Assembly: GCA_030835065.1 (NCBI GenBank)
Contig: JAUQWR010000221.1
Coordinates: 1 to 12,448, forward strand
Length of the DNA stretch: 12,448 nucleotides
Direction of reading: 5' to 3'
Source: Candidatus Kapaibacterium sp.
GTDB taxonomy: Bacteria; Bacteroidota; Ignavibacteria; Kapaibacteriales; UBA2268
A program made the translations under genes and the position numbers. How positions within the stretch are numbered: position 1 is the stretch's first letter; every line of letters begins with the position of its first letter. Below are positions 7,274 to 12,448 of the stretch, in pieces. The notes under the pieces were generated by a model. It saw only the letters and a program-made list of their open reading frames with translations, had not been told where the DNA came from and did no database searches.

Positions 7274-8002
7274 CTAATTCTTTTTCTTTTTTTCTGCCCT
7301 AAATCTTTCCTTTTGTTCTTTACTCATCTTTTCCGTTGCATATTGGAATATTAGCCTGGGTGAAGAGTCTTTATATTCGAGTAAGAATTTTTCGACTGGT
7401 TCGGGATTTAATTTCCAAGCTTCTCGCAAAAACCAACCTATGCCCTGCCTTACAGGCTTTTCAGGGTCATGCATTATTGGACGTATGGATTCCATAAGAT
7501 CTTCTGGCAACTTAGTTTCTTTTACGAAATTAATATAAGATACAGGAACGGCTCGCCGTTTGTAAATACCTTCTGAATTGAGCCAGGAAGCAAGGTATTT
7601 ATAGTCAATAATCTTCTTCTTTTGAAGTGGCTTCATAAATTCAGAACAAATATAATCGCAATGTGCCCAATTTGTTACATATTTTTCGAGCCAATTGCCA
7701 ACAATATCGACATGCGACAAATCAAGTTGCTTTTTATGCTCAAGCAAAAACAAAATTGCTGCAGAACCAGCCTCATATTTGCCAGTAGCAAATAGTTTTT
7801 CGCCCAGCAGACAATAATCTTGAAGAGTGAAATTACTGAACTTTGTAGTCCATTCTTTAATTGCACTAAATAGAATACCTTGCTGAAGACCATAAGCATC
7901 GTAGCCACTAGTAAAGTAGCGTTTGTATTTAGCAACAATCTCAGGATTTGCATTTGATTCCATGAAATTTATTATTTCATCGAATGCATTATCGATTGTC
8001 AT
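7274..8002 (-). CDS. DNA alkylation repair protein, AlkD-like HEAT-repeat DNA glycosylase
   Basis: 242-aa all-helical protein of the AlkD family, which removes N3- and N7-alkylated purines from DNA without flipping the base. Matches to Bacillus cereus AlkD residues: W112 and D116 in NWAHCDY (W109/D113 there, same spacing), R149/R150 in EGIYKRRAVPVSYI (R148), and W190 in VRQGIGWFLREAW (W187, the same 74-residue distance from the Asp). Length is about that of AlkD. The C-terminus is a lysine tail. ATG 8002 lies inside the end of the aminotransferase gene (14-bp overlap), with GAGG 6 nt upstream within that coding sequence, so the two are clearly co-transcribed. Being behind a UmuD-like gene suggests damage-inducible expression, an inference. 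Substrate preference could differ from AlkD. Confidence 0.9.
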   Translation of the reverse strand: MTIDNAFDEIINFMESNANPEIVAKYKRYFTSGYDAYGLQQGILFSAIKEWTTKFSNFTLQDYCLLGEKLFATGKYEAGSAAILFLLEHKKQLDLSHVDIVGNWLEKYVTNWAHCDYICSEFMKPLQKKKIIDYKYLASWLNSEGIYKRRAVPVSYINFVKETKLPEDLMESIRPIMHDPEKPVRQGIGWFLREAWKLNPEPVEKFLLEYKDSSPRLIFQYATEKMSKEQKERFRAEKKKKN

Positions 8003-9191
8003 TTGTGACCTCGATTATCAGATTAGCAAATATTGAATCTAAGGCATCGACAAATTCTCTTGCATCATCTTTGTTGATTATAAGTGGCGGAACAATACGC
8101 AATACGTTGAATGAAGAAGCATTTGCGATGATTTTTTTGCTTAATAATTCATTTAGTAATATTGTTGCATCATATCGAAGTGCCAATCCAAGCATTAATC
8201 CTTTTCCTCTAACTTCGCTGATATGATCCGGATATTTATCCTTTAATTTTAAAAGTTCTGATTTTAGAAAATCACCAACTTGATTTACATTTTCCATCAG
8301 TCCGTTTTTAATTTCATTCATAACAGCCAAACCAGCTGCACAAGCAACAGCATTGCCACCATAAGTAGTGCCATGATTGCCTTTTGTCCATACTTCTGCA
8401 AGTTCTTCTTTAGCTACGATGGCACCTAAGGGCATTCCGCCGCCTAAGCCTTTTGCCATTGTTATAATATCTGGTTTTATATCGTAATGCTCAAAAGCAA
8501 AGAATTTACCAGAGCGAGCAACTCCAGCCTGAATTTCGTCGGCTACAATGAGAAATCCGTATTTAGATTTTAGTTTTTTGAGTTCATTTACATATTCAGG
8601 ACTAACTTCCACAATACCGCCTTCCCCTTGAATAAACTCTAAGAAAATAGCAGCTGTCTTTTCATTTATACTAGATTTTAATTCCTCAAGGTCATTGTGT
8701 TTAATTACTTTTGTATTTTCCAGATAAGGACCCATATTCTCTTTATAAAGAGGTTTGTCCATAATAGAAAGAGCGCCATAAGTACGTCCATGAAATCCAC
8801 CGCTAAGGGCAATTATTTCGGTCTTGTTTTTGTCGAAAGCCCATTTTCTAACAAGCTTAATAGCACCATCAGTAGCTTCAGTGCCCGAATTTGAATAAAA
8901 CACTCTATCGTAGCCACTAAGAGCTTTAATAGCAGCGGCAAGTTCAATTTGTATATCTTGATAGAAGTAGTTTGATACGTGCATATATCTTTTAGCCTGA
9001 TTGCAAACAGCTTGAATGACTGCAGGGTGGGAGTGACCCAAAGCATTTACAGCGATCCCACCGAGGAAATCAAGCCATACTCCGCCTTCTTTATCATAAA
9101 TTCTTGCACCTTCGGCTTTTTCAATTTCAATTGGCAGTCTTTTATAAGTCTGAAAAAAATTTGAGTGTTCCATTTCAATTAAAGATTTCAT
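7989..9191 (-). CDS. argD: Acetylornithine/ornithine-type class III PLP aminotransferase
   Basis: 400-aa fold-type I PLP enzyme of the acetylornithine aminotransferase family, which uses glutamate/2-oxoglutarate as amino donor pair in arginine synthesis. Visible residues: phosphate-binding SGT at 102-104 (FYSNSGTEATDGA), F133-H134 (GGFHGRTYGALS) for ring stacking, D218 in VADEIQAG for the pyridine nitrogen, and Schiff-base K247 in MAKGLGGGMPLGA. RGKGLMLGL and LRIVPPLIINKDD follow, as in ArgD. ATG 9191 has GAGG (9200-9197), 5 nt upstream. A later ATG at 9173 has no SD. The usual QTG after the DEI motif is QAG here, a small change near the cofactor. It lies 16 nt after the UmuD-like gene and overlaps the glycosylase gene by 14 bp. 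No other arginine genes are in the window, so it could instead act on ornithine, succinylornithine, 4-aminobutyrate or a related amine; argD is the best guess. Confidence 0.85.
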   Translation of the reverse strand: MKSLIEMEHSNFFQTYKRLPIEIEKAEGARIYDKEGGVWLDFLGGIAVNALGHSHPAVIQAVCNQAKRYMHVSNYFYQDIQIELAAAIKALSGYDRVFYSNSGTEATDGAIKLVRKWAFDKNKTEIIALSGGFHGRTYGALSIMDKPLYKENMGPYLENTKVIKHNDLEELKSSINEKTAAIFLEFIQGEGGIVEVSPEYVNELKKLKSKYGFLIVADEIQAGVARSGKFFAFEHYDIKPDIITMAKGLGGGMPLGAIVAKEELAEVWTKGNHGTTYGGNAVACAAGLAVMNEIKNGLMENVNQVGDFLKSELLKLKDKYPDHISEVRGKGLMLGLALRYDATILLNELLSKKIIANASSFNVLRIVPPLIINKDDAREFVDALDSIFANLIIEVTNDNR

Positions 9192-9207
9192 ATTAACCTC
9201 ATTTTTT

Positions 9208-9681
9208 TTAAAGGACGGAGTGAATTACAGTGCGAACTACACCCCAAACTTCGAAGCTCATGTCTTCGGTTATTTCTATAGGATTGTAATTATTGTTTTC
9301 GGGCAAAAGATAGATTTTGTCTTTTAGTCTGTGCAATCGCTTTACTGTGAGCTCGCAATTGACTACAGCAAAAACAACCGATCCATTCTTGGGCTCCAGT
9401 GAGCGATCTACCAGCAATATATCACCAGAATGAATTCCGGCTCCGATCATTGAGTCGCCAGTAACTCTTACAAAAAAAGAAGCCGAAGGATTTTTGACCA
9501 GAAACTCGTTAAGGTCCAGAGCTCCTTCGAGATAGTCATCTGCCGGAGATGGGAATCCTGCAGATACCGATTCCAAAAATAGAGGCAGATGATATTCCAC
9601 CTTACTTTCAGGAGAAAGTATTTCTGTTACTAATACATTGCTTACCGGCTGTATTTCCTGATTATAATATTTTAACGCCAT
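9208..9681 (-). CDS. umuD: UmuD-like S24 self-cleaving peptidase (SOS mutagenesis protein)
   Basis: 157-aa LexA/UmuD-type serine-lysine peptidase without a DNA-binding domain. The cleavage site A41-G42 (SVSAGFPSPADDY), catalytic S77 (RVTGDSMIGAGI) and K114 (ELTVKRLH) are offset from E. coli UmuD residues 24/25, 60 and 97 by exactly 17, so all internal distances are conserved. In E. coli, RecA filaments trigger self-cleavage and UmuD'2 joins UmuC to form DNA polymerase V. Here the N-terminal arm before the cut is 17 residues longer. ATG 9681 is preceded by GGAATATGAG. Downstream genes are an aminotransferase and an AlkD-like glycosylase; umuC is absent. No LexA box that I can recognise lies upstream, but the LexA site of this lineage is unknown to me. 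A UmuD function is well supported, but its partner is not visible. Confidence 0.9.
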   Translation of the reverse strand: MALKYYNQEIQPVSNVLVTEILSPESKVEYHLPLFLESVSAGFPSPADDYLEGALDLNEFLVKNPSASFFVRVTGDSMIGAGIHSGDILLVDRSLEPKNGSVVFAVVNCELTVKRLHRLKDKIYLLPENNNYNPIEITEDMSFEVWGVVRTVIHSVL

Positions 9682-9931
9682 AACTCATATTCCACAAAAA
9701 CTATCATTATTAACCCAGTAAAAACCAAAATTAAAAAAAATGATTCAAAGAAAATATTATTATTTTGTTGAATATTTGCATCCAGTAATTTAAGGCACTG
9801 TATTATTGTGTATATTGCGTTTTACAAATGATCTTCTTTGGTATTTCCCAATGAAATCACTTCTGCAATTGATAAAACATTAATAGATAAATTGTTATAA
9901 CTGAACTTGTGCGTATGTGGGTATAAAAAAT
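9682..9931. other. Non-coding stretch between umuD and the rpsU terminator, with a possible weak promoter
   Basis: This AT-rich stretch of 250 bp (304 bp counting the terminator and the gap to rpsU) holds no credible gene; the longest ATG frames are under 20 codons with no SD. The minus strand shows TAATTTTG at 9733-9726, an exact TAnnTTTG -7 element about 45 nt before the umuD start. The nearest TTTG upstream is only 12 nt away instead of about 20, so the promoter call is weak. No recognisable tRNA, small-RNA family or LexA-type palindrome was found. Confidence 0.35.
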
Positions 9932-9964
9932 AAAAGAGCTTGCCAATAATGAGCAAGCTCTTTT
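9932..9964 (-). terminator. Strong bidirectional terminator after rpsU
   Basis: A perfect 12-bp stem pairs 9932-9943 (aaaagagcttgc) with 9953-9964 (gcaagctctttt) around a 9-nt loop. On the minus strand the rpsU transcript runs through the hairpin into ATTTTTTATAC. The plus strand also ends in a run of T, so the structure can work in both directions. It begins 22 nt after the rpsU stop and isolates rpsU from umuD. Confidence 0.9.
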
Positions 9965-9985
9965 TGCATAAAAAAACCGAAGAAA

Positions 9986-10180
9986 TTAATCCATTTCTTG
10001 TGAAGATTTTTGCTGACGTCTTGCGGCTTTAAGTTTAGCTAATCTGTTTTCAACAGAAGGCTTCATAAAAGCTGTTCTTTTTTTGTATTCACGCAAGATG
10101 CCGCTTCTTTCGTATTTCTTTTTAAAGCGTTTTAAAGCGCGATCTATGCTTTCATTGTTTTGAAGAGTTACACCAATCAC
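9986..10180 (-). CDS. rpsU: Small-subunit ribosomal protein bS21
   Basis: 64-aa basic protein beginning MIGVTLQNNESIDRALKRFKKK, the classic bS21 opening, followed by Arg/Lys-rich helices (YERSGILREYKKR, RLAKLKAARRQQK). bS21 sits on the 30S platform near the 3' end of 16S rRNA and helps start-codon selection. Family length is about 58-71 aa, so this is full length. The start is GTG 10180: an in-frame TGA only four codons upstream (10192-10190) leaves no other start. It has the longest SD match in the window (GAGGTGA). It lies 49 nt downstream of the Tudor-like gene, presumably in the same transcript, and is followed by a strong terminator. Confidence 0.96.
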   Translation of the reverse strand: MIGVTLQNNESIDRALKRFKKKYERSGILREYKKRTAFMKPSVENRLAKLKAARRQQKSSQEMD

Positions 10181-10189
10181 TGCTAATTT

Positions 10190-10196
10190 TCACCTC
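10190..10196 (-). promoter_or_regulatory. Extended Shine-Dalgarno sequence of rpsU
   Basis: On the minus strand GAGGTGA (10196-10190) matches seven contiguous positions of the anti-SD complement (GGAGGTGA). The spacer to GTG is longer than usual: 9 nt after the final A, or 12 nt after GAGG. The in-frame TGA inside this element fixes the GTG as start. In Bacteroidia, rpsU keeping a strong SD has been interpreted as autoregulation through sequestration of the rRNA anti-SD by bS21. Other genes in this window also use SDs, so that reading is only suggestive here. Confidence 0.7.
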
Positions 10197-10229
10197 ACTT
10201 TTTCAGCAGAATCTATCTATATAAAAAAA

Positions 10230-10631
10230 TTAATTCAAGCATTCAATTAAACGCTTTTCACTATTGTTTTCAAATTGAACAACAATCGATTTTCCTCCAT
10301 TGCTTGTAACTTCCTTAGCACGAACGATACCGACATCATCCCATTTTTGGTGGTAAATCACATCGCCAATATTGTATTCAGATTTTGGAGAATACTTAAT
10401 TGCTTCGTCGCGAGTAACCGGAACAATAGCTTTAGATTTATCATGATCTTGCTCAATTAAATCCAAATTGACAAGTTGAGAGTGACGGCTTCTGGTGCAT
10501 CGCGCCCATTGATGTCTGCCTGTTTCTGTCTCAATCGGCTCGCCTATGAGCTCATGTTTTGTTTCTTTCATAAGAAACGGTGAATATAATGTAATGTACT
10601 TAGCTCTGCGAGATCTTTTTCTGCCAGCCAT
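10230..10631 (-). CDS. Uncharacterised basic protein with UvrD-tail/Tudor-like C-terminal domain
   Basis: 133-aa protein that I do not recognise by name. The N-terminus is very basic (MAGRKRSRRAKYITLYSP). The middle (about 37-60) reads TGRHQWARCTRSRHSQLVNL, reminiscent of a reduced zinc-ribbon, but only one Cys (C45) is there. Residues about 85-131 (YNIGDVIYHQKWDDVGIVR, then KSIVVQFENNSEKRLIECL) resemble the small beta-barrel at the end of UvrD/PcrA helicases (pattern GD.V.H..F..G.V......V.F...G.K.L). That barrel is a Tudor/KOW-like fold that contacts nucleic acid or RNA polymerase. ATG 10631 has GAGAG 6 nt upstream. A well-formed TTTG/TAATTTTG promoter precedes it, and rpsU follows 49 nt after its stop. 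Position and charge suggest an RNA-, ribosome- or RNA-polymerase-associated role, an inference. There is no signal peptide or membrane segment. Confidence 0.8.
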   Translation of the reverse strand: MAGRKRSRRAKYITLYSPFLMKETKHELIGEPIETETGRHQWARCTRSRHSQLVNLDLIEQDHDKSKAIVPVTRDEAIKYSPKSEYNIGDVIYHQKWDDVGIVRAKEVTSNGGKSIVVQFENNSEKRLIECLN

Positions 10632-10668
10632 ATATTACTCTCGAATATTTTTTGAAAGAACGATTTAC

Positions 10669-10701
10669 AATTTACAAAATTAACAAATCTTTTTGTAAAT
10701 T
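10669..10701. repeat. 11-bp inverted repeat overlapping the promoter of the Tudor-like/rpsU operon
   Basis: aatttacaaaa (10669-10679) and its exact reverse complement ttttgtaaatt (10691-10701) flank an 11-nt spacer. Shorter copies of ttacaa/ttgtaa surround them (10664-10670 and 10699-10706). One arm covers the -7 element of the promoter at 10675-10682, so it could be an operator. It could also act as a weak terminator for the upstream lipoprotein gene, but there is no GC-rich stem or clean T-tract. In so AT-rich a stretch, part of the symmetry may be chance. Confidence 0.45.
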
Positions 10702-10706
10702 ACAAA
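10675..10706 (-). promoter_or_regulatory. Bacteroidota-type promoter (TTTG-N20-TAATTTTG) for the Tudor-like/rpsU operon
   Basis: On the minus strand TTTG (10706-10703) is followed after exactly 20 nt by TAATTTTG (10682-10675), an exact match to the Bacteroidota housekeeping consensus -33 TTTG / -7 TAnnTTTG. Transcription would start near 10669, giving a leader of about 35-40 nt before ATG 10631. Confidence 0.55.
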
Positions 10707-10762
10707 TTTTATTAATTAAACCTAAATTCTAAATCTTTATATATGAAATAGGTTAATTGTTG

Positions 10763-11221
10763 TTAAAGTGTTAACCTAATTTTAAACTGTAAATTGCATC
10801 CAACTACAGTTTTGTTTTGTGATCTTCCAATTACTGAAATTGTTCCTGCGTAAGCATCAGTACCTGTATAAACAATGTTGTAATTAGCTTTTTGCCCAGC
10901 CATAGTAATTCCATTATGGAATACTGTACATTCAGATGTTGTGCCACTAGTCAATACTTTTGGCAATTTAACATAAATTTTTGTGTTTCCACTTGAAGTT
11001 TCTAATGAATATTTTTCCGCTACTTTTTTAATAATTGGTGAATCATCTAAATAATTACTTTGTTTGCCATCTGAATTGGTTACAGTTCCATTAACAGTCC
11101 ATGGCCAGGTTGTTGGTAAGACGTTTTGTTTGGGCGATGATGAATTATCGTCGTCACTACATGACACTAATGCGAACCCTACAAATAGGATAAGTGAAAA
11201 GATAAGTGTGATTTGCTTCAT
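10763..11221 (-). CDS. Small, probably surface-exposed lipoprotein of unknown function
   Basis: 152-aa protein with a lipoprotein signal peptide: MKQITLIFSLILFVGFALVSC, with lipobox LVSC and lipidated C21. Directly after the cysteine comes SDDDN. S(D/E)3 at this position is a known lipoprotein export signal of Bacteroidota that sends lipoproteins to the cell surface. The mature part (about 130 aa) is Ser/Thr-rich and mostly beta-strand-like, with TWPWTVNGTVTNSDGK, ATYNI-like strands and GTISVIG near the end; no known domain is recognised. The product has two cysteines beyond the lipidated one (C98 and about C145), which might pair. ATG 11221 has AAGGA 6 nt upstream. It lies 65 bp after the VWA-OmpA gene in the same direction and may share its transcript. 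The function is unknown. Confidence 0.8.
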   Translation of the reverse strand: MKQITLIFSLILFVGFALVSCSDDDNSSSPKQNVLPTTWPWTVNGTVTNSDGKQSNYLDDSPIIKKVAEKYSLETSSGNTKIYVKLPKVLTSGTTSECTVFHNGITMAGQKANYNIVYTGTDAYAGTISVIGRSQNKTVVGCNLQFKIRLTL

Positions 11222-11286
11222 ATGTTTTCCTTTCTAATTAATAATAATAAATATCCTCAAATTTGAAGAATAATGTAAATTAAATA

Positions 11287-12448
11287 TTATTTTGCTAATA
11301 CTATAAATTGAGTTCTTCTATTTTCGATTCTGCCGGCTTCAGTTTCATTGGAAGCTTTTGGCATAGACATGCCAAATCCACGATAGCGGAGGCGTGCAGG
11401 ATCTATCCCTTTACGGATAATTGCATCATATACTGCTCTGGCACGATTTTCTGATAGCTTTTGATTGTATTCGATTGTGCCCATATTGTCGGTGTGCCCC
11501 TGGATTTCTAATCTGAGTTTTGGGCGACTCATCATTGCATCTACAATCTCATCAATTATCGGACCTGATTCAGGCTTTAAGTCAGATTTATCGAAATCAA
11601 ATAAAATAGGGCGAACAAATTCAGCACCTATGTCTTTCCATAAATCAGAAGTATCATATTCACCTTGTGCAATCAAGACCGAATCTCTACCAGGAACTGT
11701 CAATGTGGAGTAAGCAGTATGCCATCCCCAATATTTCGGAGGAGTATAAGTAATGAAATAATAATATCTCAAACTCATATATATATCACGAAATATAGCA
11801 ATTAGCTCTTCTTTAGTATAAAATTTATAAAACTTACCGCCTGTATAGCTTGCTATCTGGCGTAAATAATCATCTTTTGAATATCCAAATGCAACAGTAA
11901 ATATCTTGATTTTCATATCTTTTGCTTTTTGGATAAGAGCACCAATTTCTTTCTTCGAGTAATTATCATCGCCATCAGTGAAAATAACTAATACTCGCGG
12001 CACTGAATCAGAGCTGCCCTCAAAAATATTTATAGAATTATATAATGCGTCATAAACTGCAGTAAACAATCCAAAACCTTGAGTTTTCTTTATATTATAT
12101 AGAGATAATATTCTTTCTTTTTCTTTAGATAAAGGTATTTTGACGTCTAAATCTTTATTAAATGTAGCAATTCCTATATTGTCGTAGTCCATTTTCATAG
12201 ATACGAACATTTCAGTGCCTTGATAAACAGCGCCAATCACAGGATCCATCGAGCCGGAATAATCGACATTTAATACTATATTGTATGGTATCGAATCCTT
12301 GGCTCCATATTCTCTAACTTCAAACTTTGGAATTACAGTATCTCTAAGATTATAGTGTCTGCCCAAAGTTTCCTTCATCGAAGTGAAATAATTAATATCA
12401 GGATTTTGTTTATATGGATCTGCCATATTTGTAATAAAATGCCCAGTT
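11287..12448 (-). CDS. VWA-OmpA fusion cell-envelope protein, 5' end beyond the window
   Basis: At least 386 codons; numbering below is from the in-frame ATG at 12426. A von Willebrand A domain at about 47-225 has an intact MIDAS metal site: D55-S57-S59 in NVDYSGSMD, T122 in GLFTAVYDAL and D151 in IFTDGDDNY. An OmpA C-terminal domain at about 272-378 (ILFDFDKSDLKPES, GHTDNMGTIEYNQKLSENRA, RYRGFG, RIENRR) binds peptidoglycan. The ATG at 12426 is probably not the start. It has no SD and no signal peptide follows, although an OmpA domain must be exported. The frame stays open through the last base of the window with no stop codon. The missing part probably holds a signal peptide and perhaps an Ig-like domain. 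The role is inferred as a periplasm- or outer-membrane-anchored adhesion/scaffold protein binding a partner through the metal site. Confidence 0.9.
   Translation of the reverse strand, partial: TGHFITNMADPYKQNPDINYFTSMKETLGRHYNLRDTVIPKFEVREYGAKDSIPYNIVLNVDYSGSMDPVIGAVYQGTEMFVSMKMDYDNIGIATFNKDLDVKIPLSKEKERILSLYNIKKTQGFGLFTAVYDALYNSINIFEGSSDSVPRVLVIFTDGDDNYSKKEIGALIQKAKDMKIKIFTVAFGYSKDDYLRQIASYTGGKFYKFYTKEELIAIFRDIYMSLRYYYFITYTPPKYWGWHTAYSTLTVPGRDSVLIAQGEYDTSDLWKDIGAEFVRPILFDFDKSDLKPESGPIIDEIVDAMMSRPKLRLEIQGHTDNMGTIEYNQKLSENRARAVYDAIIRKGIDPARLRYRGFGMSMPKASNETEAGRIENRRTQFIVLAK

Noticed and set aside
7675..7953. 92-codon minus-strand frame inside the AlkD-like gene
   Set aside because: It is an alternative frame of a gene whose catalytic residues are clearly in the other frame.
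9740..9793. Possible 17-aa peptide upstream of umuD (plus strand)
   Set aside because: It has no SD, no conserved look and lies in an AT-rich non-coding stretch.
10750..10777. Inverted repeat aggttaa/ttaacct around the lipoprotein stop codon
   Set aside because: It has seven-bp AT-rich arms, a 14-nt loop and overlaps coding sequence. It is too weak to call a terminator.

Overview
The window is AT-rich and densely coded. It looks like a chromosomal segment from the Bacteroidota/Chlorobiota side of the tree. The pointers are a TonB-dependent receptor with a carboxypeptidase-regulatory N-domain, a lipoprotein with an SDDD motif directly after the lipobox cysteine, a VWA-OmpA fusion, and one promoter of the TTTG/TAnnTTTG type. 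Most genes nevertheless have a recognisable Shine-Dalgarno (SD) sequence (GGAG, GAGG, AAGGA). That fits Ignavibacteria/Kapabacteria-like lineages better than classical Bacteroidia. This placement is an inference from features, not a database result.

Layout, left to right. (1) 72-2180 (+): an exported M3-family zinc peptidase (Dcp/oligopeptidase A type) with a hairpin after it. (2) 2308-4557 (-): a TonB-dependent outer-membrane receptor, divergent from (3) 4623-5426 (+), a PAS-LuxR regulator; only 65 bp separate the two starts. (4) 7135-5403 (-): a two-gene module of an ImmA/IrrE-type metallopeptidase and a PIN-like (DUF4411-type) protein. The two genes overlap by 4 bp, and a palindrome plus TATAAT box lies upstream. 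The PIN-like gene runs 24 bp into the 3' end of the luxR-type gene. (5) 9681-7274 (-): a likely operon of a UmuD-like self-cleaving peptidase, an acetylornithine-type aminotransferase and an AlkD-like DNA glycosylase, closed by a hairpin terminator. (6) 10631-9986 (-): an uncharacterised basic protein with a UvrD-tail/Tudor-like C-terminus, followed by ribosomal protein bS21 (rpsU) and a strong bidirectional terminator. (7) 11221-10763 (-): a small, probably surface-exposed lipoprotein. (8) 12448-11287 (-): a VWA-OmpA cell-envelope protein whose reading frame runs off the right edge.

Three themes stand out. The first is cell envelope and nutrient handling: receptor, exported peptidase, lipoprotein, OmpA-type anchor. 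The second is DNA damage response: UmuD-like protein and AlkD-like glycosylase, with the polymerase partner UmuC absent. The third is an accessory PIN/ImmA-IrrE pair that is probably toxin-antitoxin-like. No RNA genes, CRISPR arrays, insertion sequences or phage structural genes were recognised. The best candidates for something less described are the PIN/ImmA-IrrE module with its operator-like palindrome, the umuD-aminotransferase-glycosylase operon without umuC, and the Tudor-like protein in front of rpsU.
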